DNA from: Pseudoduganella flava
GTDB taxonomy: Bacteria > Pseudomonadota > Gammaproteobacteria > Burkholderiales > Burkholderiaceae_D
Direction of reading: 5' to 3'
DNA: 64,000 nucleotides
Assembly (NCBI RefSeq): GCF_007830495.1
Contig: NZ_VLKW01000010.1
Location: 62,001 to 126,000 of the forward strand
The position numbers and the translations under genes were made by a program. Every line of letters begins with the position of its first letter. Positions within the stretch are counted from its first letter, which is position 1. Of this stretch, positions 58,901 through 63,482 are shown piece after piece. The notes beneath the pieces were generated by a model, which made no database searches, was not told where the DNA came from, and saw nothing but the letters and a program-made list of their open reading frames with translations.

Positions 58901-60715
58901 CGACGTGGGGAACAGCAGGTTTTGCGGCACGATCCCCTTGCGCTCCCACGCCTTGCAGAACACGCGGTCGGCCGCGCGGCCGGCGTCCGTCAACACGTTG
59001 TGCGCGAACGGGAACATGGCGCGCAGGCTCGCTTCGACGTCCACGCTCTGTTGCAGCTGGGCGCGCAGGTGGCGCATGCGCTTGCCGACGAATGGGGTCT
59101 CCAGCTGGGCCCACGAATCCGTCTTCAGGTCGAACTCGACCTGGTCGGCGGGCACGTTCAACGGGTTGTAGCCGTACCGCGCCAGCACGTGCGTGCGCGG
59201 TACGCCGGCGATGGCGATATCGGCGCCCATCGATACCGGGGCAACCGCGGGCGTGGACGGAGGCGCTGCCGGCGTCGCGGCCAAAGGTGCCGCGTTATGG
59301 TTTTCCTCGTCCGACGTCTGTGCCTTCGCGGGATCGGCGATCATCATGATGATGTCGACGACATTGTCGGCGCGGCCGCTGCCGGCGGGCCGGCACAGGT
59401 AGATCGTGCGGTTCTCGCAGCGGAACTTGTTCTTGAACTGCAGGTTGCCTTCGTCGTTGAAGATGTTCTGGCGGTGCAGGTCGTCCAGGATGCGGTCCAC
59501 GTCGGGGTCCGCATGTGGCGACGCTTCCAGGCGCACACCATACGTGCCGCCCATGCTCAGCATGTCGCAGCCTTCGGCGGCCAGCTGCTCGATGATCTTC
59601 GCGATGGCGAACTCCAGGCCGCCCAGCGGCATGTCGCTGCCGTAGAACTCCAGGTCCATCAGGTAGCCGTTCAACTGCTCGTTCATGCGCGAGATCAGGA
59701 TCACGTTCTGCAGCTTGTCGTTCAGGTATGTGAGGAAGATGCGGTGCTGCGCATGCAGCGTGCCGGCCAGGATCTCCTCGCGCACGATGTGGATCAGCGG
59801 GTTCACCATCGTCTTCGCGGCGCACCAGCGGTCGATCACGGCCGCGATGTCCTGGTCCACCCGCGGGTCGGTGCCGCAGCGGTATTCGGCGGTGCGGCAA
59901 GCCCCCACCTTTTCGAACTTCTGCACCTGGTAGCGCAGGCGCCGCATCGCGCCGCCTTCCAGCGTGAAGTTGCGGATGTCGCATACCCGCTGCAGTGCAC
60001 CGAACGGCGTGGCGGAGAACGGCACGCCATCGATCGCCTCGATGACGGCGTCGACGAAGATGTTCAGCTGGAAGCCCCGCTCCACGCAGTAGCGCTGCAT
60101 CTCGGCGGCGCTCTCGGCGAAGTAGTCTTCCGGCCCCGTGTACGCGTAGACGAGGATCAGGTCATTGCTGCGACTGTAGTTGAAGTACCCCTTGCGCGCG
60201 CTGCCGATGAACAGGTTCGGCGCGATATTGCGCGTGCCGCGCGAGACGCAGCCTTCGTTCTTGTGGCGCTCGAACAGCGCCGCGACGACGGCGGCCAGCT
60301 CCGGATGGCGCGGCAGGTCCCGCTCGAACAGGCGAATGGGTGTTTTCTCCGGGGCGGCGACGGGGATCGATGCGGGTGCGGGGGCCGACATCGCTGCTGG
60401 TTGCGGCGCGGCCGGCCGGCGGGCCGCCTGCGGTGCCGCGGCCATGCGCGTGGCCAGCGCCGCGCCATGGTGCTCGGCGAAGTAGCGCGCCAGCGAGTCG
60501 ATGTTGAAGTGCTCGAACAGCAGCGTCTTCGGCAGCACGCCGAAGTCCCCTTCCAGCGCCTTGATGATCTTCAGCACGCGGAACGAATCGATGCCCAGTT
60601 CGCCGAACGGCGCCTGCACGTCGACGTCGCGGCTTGCGCCTTCGGGCAGCAACGTGGCGACGAGCGCCTTCAGGTGGGACTCGATCCATTCCAATGACAT
60701 GTCTTGATTCGGCAT
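49904..60715 (-). CDS. trans-AT polyketide synthase PKS-A with GNAT-like and PLP-lyase domains (3603 aa)
   Basis: Domains: ACP (Ser44, ELGIDSF); Ala/Pro linker; GNAT-like acyltransferase fold of unknown role (about 125-460); tryptophanase-like PLP domain (about 500-900; Lys735, Asp692, Arg695, Arg869); KS (Cys1124, HGTGT intact); DH (His1590, Asp1758); KR (GGAGGLG near 2075); ACP (Ser2377); KS (Cys2648, HGTGT intact); KR (GGAGALG near 3320); helical tail. No AT. The final KS-KR lacks an ACP, which PKS-B supplies. The N-terminal ACP lacks a KS upstream, so it probably continues a module begun on another protein (PKS-E or one beyond the left edge). The ATG at 60715 follows GGGGAAAG closely; a second ATG at 60700 is possible. 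It is the first PKS gene of the operon, behind the 431-nt leader. The PLP domain suggests sulfur or amino-acid chemistry on the chain. Confidence 0.94.
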   Translation of the reverse strand: MPNQDMSLEWIESHLKALVATLLPEGASRDVDVQAPFGELGIDSFRVLKIIKALEGDFGVLPKTLLFEHFNIDSLARYFAEHHGAALATRMAAAPQAARRPAAPQPAAMSAPAPASIPVAAPEKTPIRLFERDLPRHPELAAVVAALFERHKNEGCVSRGTRNIAPNLFIGSARKGYFNYSRSNDLILVYAYTGPEDYFAESAAEMQRYCVERGFQLNIFVDAVIEAIDGVPFSATPFGALQRVCDIRNFTLEGGAMRRLRYQVQKFEKVGACRTAEYRCGTDPRVDQDIAAVIDRWCAAKTMVNPLIHIVREEILAGTLHAQHRIFLTYLNDKLQNVILISRMNEQLNGYLMDLEFYGSDMPLGGLEFAIAKIIEQLAAEGCDMLSMGGTYGVRLEASPHADPDVDRILDDLHRQNIFNDEGNLQFKNKFRCENRTIYLCRPAGSGRADNVVDIIMMIADPAKAQTSDEENHNAAPLAATPAAPPSTPAVAPVSMGADIAIAGVPRTHVLARYGYNPLNVPADQVEFDLKTDSWAQLETPFVGKRMRHLRAQLQQSVDVEASLRAMFPFAHNVLTDAGRAADRVFCKAWERKGIVPQNLLFPTSLYHQIDNGFTPCELPEPSAFQTDAATVFKGNVDVDALRQRVERDPAAIAYVCIDLGNNGTGGQGVSLAHLHEVKELLGRHGIALVLDVTRVLENAACVIEHEAGQASRPLWDVARDLLSCADVVIGSLAKDFCIDRGGIIASNDEALLRRCRAVIEREGGGLDVVDRKLAALALADRTHIETQVRRRIAATRSVWTSLAGAGMPVVHPAGGHCVLVDVKRIAAFAGLADPVAAFVAWLFVATGIRAGAHSVGMQKGTALNGLVRLAIPVGMKGEQAEELARRIVAAFADLRDIPEVVPAADAPAGIDVHAEYRLVGYHRPSGAQVEAGEEKAAVVAEQVVQPVPAQPPRDERAAVPIAIVGMSGRYPQARDLDAFWDNLRQGRDCVTDMPAERLARRQPGSRAYRGGFIDDVDRFDSLFFNISPREAEVLDPQERIFLEVAWEALEDAGYYPELLGRDGAPRNVGVFVGAVWAMYQMVGVEEKLAGNDVNPNSFLWSIANRVSFWMNLTGPSMTVDTACSSSLTALHLACAAIQAGDCDSALVGGVNLDLHQHKFDINHAGGALSPDGVCRTFGAGANGYVAGEGAGALFLKPLDRALADRDQVYGVIRGVSVNHGGRTSGYTVPNPKAQGELVAQALSRSGVDPRSIGYVEAHGTGTELGDPIEIAGLRNAFADAQPGSCAIGSVKTNIGHLEAAAGVVGVSKVLLQMKYRQLVPSLHAKEANPYIDFSASPFVVQQRLAPWPERDVDGVRVPLRAGVSSFGAGGANAHVVLESWDIPGGVASPSDLRVFPLSARTEAELREMAQRLRTHLQRDFVRHDLADVAFTLQSGRKSFEHRLAVVASSVDELVDLLGRYVDGRTDSNVLTGQAKQADGIAKLLSGAEQAQFVALLVQGGDPHKLAGLWAGGLLPDCRGFDRGVGRRTSLPTYPFADKRHWIGTGRAIAAATTASQAVLHPLIDSNESTFQQQLFRKTFRADEFFLHDHVVSGVPTLPGTAYLDLARKAGELAAGRPVASVRNVTWVSPLAVRDGVPTEAWVELKPAPDAVLFEVFSTTEDGARRLHAQGKLRYAGPTEPRPDEYIDLAAIRARCTGTIAASEAYPLFGSLGMQYGPSFQVLREVRRGDTEVLGELVLPEARGADFDQFVLHPCLLDAAMQAGVMAQLREPNGEMKVPYSIGEVEILHPLPRTCYSYVTKAGNQRAGGVSREDVAIVDATGKVLARIREAVGVPLAGVHGQAVPDDCETLYYAHDWQAAPLPERQTDVATLLLFDRDDALWQACTARGIDATLVMPGSTYAADGKRVTIDPADPAHYARLIAMLRTQGGLPAKICFAWGDQGEAADAAALQRALELGVYAVMAFCQALLKHKPTGRVQLLYVAGTEPQDEAFNGFARSLRLEQPKFDCKVLQADREAPDALADLVLAELHADAQQDATVRVRDGIRTVRTLRRVASTELAAASDLLKEEGVYLITGGAGGLGLIFADMLARRYRARLVLTGRSQLDEALQRRLDALCALGAEVLYVAADVAQADDVQRVLAEARARFGRIDGIVHAAGVLRDSLLRKKTREQMQAVLAPKVAGTFHLDAATRGDALDFFAMFSSLAALGGNTGQCDYAYANHYMDSFAARREALRAAGQRSGRTVSLNWSLWADGGMKLDEQTELFFRRTLGIRPLATQVGVQAFTQALGAGLPQVAVLEGERAKIEHAWGLATQEVAEEPQQQAAAPLQAPTPAAGGSLVPQVTQALGAIAMDLLKLSADELSYDSILLELGFDSVGLAAFANAVNARYGLDINPVLFFEYPSINAIAGVLAAEHGDAVARVHAVGAPATVAPAAAPVQDSGAGVATSRFAAAPVQPPAAIQPTVADTPADRYAAMPIAIVGIAGTMPRSPDLEAFWDNLKNARDLVSEIPRDRWIWEDHDGNPQKEPNKSYSRWGGFMDEVDKFDPLFFGITPREAEMMDPQQRLFIEAVWRAVEDAGHKVSELSGTRTGLFVGVSSQDYIDVLAENQSALDGYSASGNSHSILANRISYLLNLRGPSAPIDTACSSSLIALHRAIESIHAGNCEMALVGGVQVMLTPVAHISLSAAGMLSTDGKCKTFDKDANGYVRGEGVGAVFIKPLARAEADGDHVYAVIRASAENHGGRVTNLTAPNPKAQAELLTEAYERAGIDPSTVGYIECHGTGTSLGDPIEIQALKKAFADLYRQHGNAAPAAPHCGLSSVKTNIGHLEPAAGIASLLKVLLAMRHREIPALLHFDQLNPYIDLQGSPFYIVDKTVPWQAPRGADGTTLPRRAGVSSFGWGGANAHIVLEEYVPPARAGHDPQGALPIVLSAKNADRLRDHAANLLAWLERHDVALADLAYTLQAGRDAMSERLGFTAASLDEVRSKLHAFVQADGAVPGVLHGRAGRGKDELGLIGDDDIRASVVEQLGAAHKWDRLLELWVKGVELDWAALAGTQGCRRVALPTYPFARERYWVEARPRAAQVQAQAARPGQPAEEAARRMLFEEYWEPRPAGPVRALPADRQTIVFADETQRRLLATADDAGQLAGAVFVYPADAYEQVSERVFRCPVGDVDSLRRVLASVQLAAGQSLGIVHAWARRRGEPGVHALFQLFTAVRDCGRPVAHVTLVGAYDPADVDTCWDHAWIGFERSLKLHLARTRIALLYTSHGETVAQLLDAVHGSGAIWYDGTARKVLACRPLTERHAPPPLKQGGAYLITGGAGALGMKVAQHLATAYRAQLLLVGRRPADARIEGELAALRRAGAVEVHYSALDLGNASAVVAWAEQLPFPLSGVIHAAGVESAQPFYEKTPADIAAVLDPKTAGTLALDAALAREPLDFICCFSSSSALLGDFGACDYAVANRFQMAYARHRALHQDARGRMVVINWPLWQEGGMGMADPAQAAQYLKRTGLEALGTKDGLATWEELLAAPQDQTLVIVGQPARVHTLLERLYAGTPAAMTQTQVPVSPAAPLRLASHQLDQLRQLIKADLLNLQAMEE
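58016..59218 (-). other. Tryptophanase/tyrosine phenol-lyase-like PLP domain inside PKS-A
   Basis: This stretch aligns by eye along its whole length with E. coli tryptophanase: YGYNPLNVPADQVEFDLKTD matches the N-terminal NPFLL...DLLTD region; FKGNVDVDAL, NNGTGGQGVSLAHL, LVLDVTRVLEN and PAGGHCVLVD match in order. The Schiff-base Lys is Lys735 (SLAKD), the pyridine-N Asp is Asp692 with Arg695, and the carboxylate-binding Arg is Arg869 (VRLAIP). Missing are the aromatic GSRSYY segment and the FPTYGG loop that contact the leaving group, so the substrate should differ from tryptophan or tyrosine. Beta-eliminating lyases release thiols, indole or phenol from amino acids. Cys-derived C-S cleavage is the best guess. 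Confidence 0.85.
59336..60343 (-). other. GNAT/DUF2156-like domain of unknown function inside PKS-A
   Basis: A region of about 335 residues between the N-terminal ACP and the PLP domain. Its C-terminal half (DMPLGGLEFAIAKIIEQL, CDMLSMGGTYG, then NLQFKNKFRCENRTIYLCRP) looks like the acyl-CoA N-acyltransferase fold shared by DUF2156/lysyl-PG synthase and FemAB-type enzymes. It does not resemble the decarboxylating GNAT loading domain of curacin-type synthases. The role is unknown; attaching an amino acid (for example Cys) to the ACP-bound chain before the PLP lyase acts would fit its position. Confidence 0.55.
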
Positions 60716-60741
60716 TCTTTCCCCGACCGGTAGGTGGTAGA

Positions 60742-60756
60742 CCTGGCGGTGCCAGG
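60742..60756. promoter_or_regulatory. Hairpin just upstream of PKS-A
   Basis: CCTGGC-GGT-GCCAGG is a perfect 6-bp inverted repeat with a 3-nt loop, located 27-41 nt before the PKS-A start codon in its 5' leader. There is no U-tract, so a simple terminator is unlikely. It could be an RNA element for the upstream NusG-like factor or a translational control hairpin. Confidence 0.5.
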
Positions 60757-60773
60757 CGTCGTTGAAAATGTGC

Positions 60774-60801
60774 GGCGCAGGCTCCGCCGTGTGACGGCAC
60801 C
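60774..60801. repeat. Leader repeat copy 1 (28 bp)
   Basis: First of three identical 28-bp elements in the PKS-A leader, starting GGCGCAGGCT and ending ACGGCACC. It contains the inverted repeat GCCGT-GTG-ACGGC (60786-60798) and its end overlaps a second one, GCACC-N4-GGTGC, so two alternative hairpins are possible. Confidence 0.9.
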
Positions 60802-60874
60802 GTGCGGTGCGTCAGCCTGGATGGGTTGTCAGTGATGTGCTGCCGGGTTGCTGCTTGGGGCTGCGCGAAAACGT

Positions 60875-60902
60875 GGCGCAGGCTCCGCCGTGTGACGGCA
60901 CC
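60875..60902. repeat. Leader repeat copy 2 (28 bp)
   Basis: Identical to copy 1 over all 28 bases and 101 bp from it, start to start. The following bases (TTGCGGTGG) keep most of the second, overlapping hairpin seen in copies 1 and 3. Confidence 0.9.
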
Positions 60903-60965
60903 TTGCGGTGGTCATCGGATGAATTGATGCGGTGTCGATGTGTGCGAAATACTAAGCAAACAAGC

Positions 60966-60993
60966 GGCGCAGGCTCCGCCGTGTGACGGCACC
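60966..60993. repeat. Leader repeat copy 3 (28 bp)
   Basis: Identical to copies 1 and 2 over 28 bases and 91 bp from copy 2, start to start. It is followed by AGCAGGTGCGTCAG, which completes the GCACC-N4-GGTGC inverted repeat. Flanks of the three copies differ, so only the element itself is conserved. Confidence 0.9.
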
Positions 60994-61093
60994 AGCAGGT
61001 GCGTCAGGCGTAACGTCGACGGATTGTTCTTCTTGTGGCCTCGGTCGGTACCGCGCTGCGTGCTTCAGCTGCGCGGCCAACCGGTTGATGATG

Positions 61094-61124
61094 TTGTCAT
61101 CTCTGCATGACGCGTCGATGACAA
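61094..61124. promoter_or_regulatory. 8-bp inverted repeat between nusG-like gene and PKS-A
   Basis: TTGTCATC and GATGACAA are perfect arms separated by 15 nt, beginning 22 nt after the stop codon of the NusG-like gene. No T-tract follows in the direction of transcription, so it is a poor intrinsic terminator. It may be an operator or an RNA stem. Confidence 0.45.
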
Positions 61125-61146
61125 GTTGAAAGGATGGTGCCCGCCG

Positions 61147-61677
61147 TCAGAGCGCAGCGACCATCTCGTGATCCACTTCCACCCGCACGCAGCTGCCGAC
61201 CATTTCGACGTTGATCGACAACAGATCCTGGTTCTTCATGCTGACCAGTTCCCCTTCGACGCCTGCAAATGGCCCGCCGGTGATGCGTACGCGCTTGCCG
61301 ACGACAAGGTCGCTGTCGACCGTCAGCGTGGCGCCGCTGTCGACCAGCAGCTTGACGGCTTCCAGGTCCTTGTCCGGCAAGGTGGCGGGTTTGGCGTCCG
61401 CGAACACGAGGCCGCAGGAGCCGCGGATGAACCGGATGCCTTCGTACTGGTCCGCCCGGGGGCGGACGAAGACATAGCCGGGGAACAGAGGCATTTCGGA
61501 GACGCGTTTGCGTCCGTCCTTCACATTGATGACTCGCGTCTTCGGCAGATACGCGGTGATCTGCTTTTGCTCGAGGGAGCTTTCGACGACTTTTTCATGC
61601 CGGCTTCTGGTACGCAGCACCAGCCACGGGTCGCTACCGGTGCCACTATATGGATACTCGCTACAGTGCTCGTGCAT
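61147..61677 (-). CDS. Specialised NusG-family transcription antiterminator (LoaP/TaA/RfaH-like, 176 aa)
   Basis: A NusG paralogue: NGN domain at about 17-115 with the hallmark PLFPGYVFVRPR (63-74), and a C-terminal KOW domain (VGKRVRITGGPFAGVEGEL, 126-144). Housekeeping NusG sits beside secE and rplK; here the gene heads a giant PKS operon, as LoaP- and TaA-type factors do in other trans-AT clusters, where they bind RNA polymerase and prevent premature termination over long transcripts. The start at ATG 61677 is chosen for its GGAG eight bases upstream and because the NGN domain begins soon after; a longer frame-open extension of 58 residues has no NusG similarity. The 431-nt leader with repeats downstream is a candidate site of action. 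Confidence 0.9.
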   Translation of the reverse strand: MHEHCSEYPYSGTGSDPWLVLRTRSRHEKVVESSLEQKQITAYLPKTRVINVKDGRKRVSEMPLFPGYVFVRPRADQYEGIRFIRGSCGLVFADAKPATLPDKDLEAVKLLVDSGATLTVDSDLVVGKRVRITGGPFAGVEGELVSMKNQDLLSINVEMVGSCVRVEVDHEMVAAL

Positions 61678-62816
61678 TGCCAATTCTCCAGGACTGATAC
61701 TTCTTCCGCCGGTTGAATCACCGGTTCTCGAAAACAGGACTGAAACCACGACATTTAAACAGCAAGGGTGGCGCATTGCGTTACCGACCGGGCTATTGGG
61801 CCGCTTCATGCGGAGACCCGGTCGATTGCGAAAACCCGCCATGCAAATCATCTTTTCATGTCAGGCCATTCGTGTCAACGCCACAAAAGTATGAATGTTG
61901 TCCAAATTTGTAAGTCAGCGGCAAAAGTCGTCCCTCGGCCATATGACATCGCAGTAAATACGGCGGGGCACGGCGGCTTCTCAGCCAGCTCGTTCGTGCC
62001 AATGCGGCAGAGAAACGACACGGCGCGACTGGCAGCATTCGTTACGCACACCATAGATGAGTATCGGCACGAAAAATGTCTCGAAAGTCATAGTGAAACA
62101 CACTTTTTTTCAAGTATTACTCGAACTGTGTGCACGCTGTTCACATCGCGGCACCATTGCTGTGTGGAGAATAATACTGCCGACTTGCCAATACCCGACC
62201 ACGATGCTATCGCCGGTCACGCAATAGTTTGACTTGTAGGGACTTAAAATACCGTAACGCAATTTATATAGCGCAAGCAGCACCCGTAATCGTATTTTCT
62301 GGCGCGAAAGCGGCTCCGACGCATGCGCTAACACCGCATTAACAATGCACCGGACCATGCGCTCGTTTCGCGATATATGTATGCGAATAAGCAAGCCGAA
62401 GCGCGCTAAAACACGCGTCGCTTATATTCACCGCCAGCGCTGGATTAATCACTCCATGGAGAAACCGGGGGCCGACCAGGTGATATTGTGCGGCATTCGA
62501 TGCCTGCCACCCCTGCGTCAAAAGTTGCCGTATCAAGGCGCAATGCCGAGTCATGCGGAACAGCGCCCCCCGGGAATAGCAATGTTCCGGCGCGCACGGA
62601 TGGAGCGAAGTGGGCAGAAAGGGGCAAGGCCCGCCGCCGGCCGGCTATTCGCGGGCAACCGGTATCCGACCTGCCGTAGCGTGACGCCACCGCACCTGCC
62701 CCGGCCTGCCACCGGTGGGACCAGCAGCCGAACGCCGTCGGTCCGCGCGCAGAGCTATCATTGCCGGACAGTTCCTCAGCGCCGACATTGTTGAAATTCC
62801 TAATTCCGGAGGTGAC
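61678..62816. other. Intergenic region with a low-GC core, no supported gene
   Basis: This 1.1-kb gap separates the leftward PKS operon from the rightward DUF305 gene. From about 61,850 to 62,480 the GC content falls to roughly 40-50%, against clearly higher values elsewhere. Open frames here are short, start at weak codons and resemble no family I recognise. It holds the candidate operon promoter and possibly further regulatory sites; no tRNA, transposase or attachment site was seen. Confidence 0.6.
61850..61878 (-). promoter_or_regulatory. Candidate sigma-70 promoter for the nusG-like gene
   Basis: On the minus strand, a perfect TTGACA (-35, 61873-61878) is followed after 17 nt by AAAGAT (-10, 61850-61855), which matches only three of six consensus bases. 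Transcription would start near 61843, giving a 5' UTR of about 165 nt. The surrounding DNA is unusually AT-rich for this window. Confidence 0.35.
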
Positions 62817-63278
62817 ATGGCAAGTTACGCCCGTTTTGGCTGGATGATCGCCTGCTCGACGGTCATCATGTATGGCCTGATGTATTTGAACACGTATGAG
62901 CTCGAGCACGTGCACTTCAGCCAGACGCGCGCATGGATGGCGCTGATCATGGGTGCCGCGATGGCCATCGTCATGTTGGGGTTCATGTTGAGCATGTACG
63001 CGGACAGGCGGCGTAACACCGCCATTTTCGTGGGCGCCTGCGCGGTGTTCGCAGTCTCGTTGTGGCTGGTTCGCAGCCAGACGACAGTCGACGACGTTTC
63101 CTACATGCGAGCGATGATTCCCCATCATTCGATCGCGATCATGACGAGCGAGCGCGCCAGGATCCGCGACGCCCGCGTTCGCAGGCTGGCCGACGGCATT
63201 GCCGCTACGCAGCGCAAGGAAATCGCCGAGATGGAGGCGCTGATCGCTGATATCGAACGCAACGGCCCGCAAAGTTGA
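62817..63278 (+). CDS. DUF305-family small membrane protein (153 aa)
   Basis: Three hydrophobic segments (about residues 5-22, 38-58 and 66-82) are followed by a DUF305 region with the family's histidine motif MIPHHSIAIMTSERARI and a charged helix to the C-terminus. DUF305 proteins are often found in metal-related contexts, and the His pair may bind metal, but function is not established. The ATG at 62817 has a clear GGAGGTGAC ribosome site; an upstream frame-open extension is basic and unsupported. It is transcribed away from the PKS operon and is unlikely to belong to it. Confidence 0.85.
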   Translation: MASYARFGWMIACSTVIMYGLMYLNTYELEHVHFSQTRAWMALIMGAAMAIVMLGFMLSMYADRRRNTAIFVGACAVFAVSLWLVRSQTTVDDVSYMRAMIPHHSIAIMTSERARIRDARVRRLADGIAATQRKEIAEMEALIADIERNGPQS

Positions 63279-63482
63279 GCACGCCGTAGCGGTACCCAGC
63301 CCGGGCCTCGCTCCAGCCAACCAGGGCCGAAGTCGCGCCGCTGCGATCCGATGATGCCTGGCGCAGCAGCCCTCCCCCCGTGTTCGAAGGCCTCGGTGGC
63401 GCCATTGCCGCCAGGGGCTCCGATCCAAGGCGCACTGCGCGCATCCCGGGCACCTGCTGAACCGCGTGCTGCCGGCGCCTCG

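Noticed and set aside
59336..60343. Interpreting the GNAT-like domain as a curacin-type loading GNAT
   Set aside because: It lacks the features of decarboxylating GNAT loaders I recognise, and sits after an ACP and before a PLP lyase, not between an adaptor and a loading ACP.
58016..60688. Calling the cluster a leinamycin-family cluster
   Set aside because: The ACP-DUF-PLP order is similar, but the region is followed by further modules, not a TE. The PLP domain reads as tryptophanase-type, the DUF relation is unverified, and the rest of the line differs.
60774..60993. Three repeats taken as a small CRISPR array
   Set aside because: The spacing is 63-73 nt between copies, far above typical spacers, there are only three copies, and no cas genes are present. 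A leader regulatory element or REP-like repeat fits better.
62110..62394. Possible small leftward gene in the low-GC region (94 residues)
   Set aside because: It starts with TTG, has no clear ribosome site, and the product has no recognisable family features.
62345..62794. Possible rightward gene upstream of the DUF305 gene (149 residues)
   Set aside because: It is rich in Arg/Pro/His without structure, runs into the ribosome site area of the DUF305 gene, and resembles nothing known.
62445..63428. Leftward 327-residue frame opposite the DUF305 gene
   Set aside because: It lies antisense to the well-supported DUF305 gene with its GGAGGTGAC site, and its composition is shadow-like.
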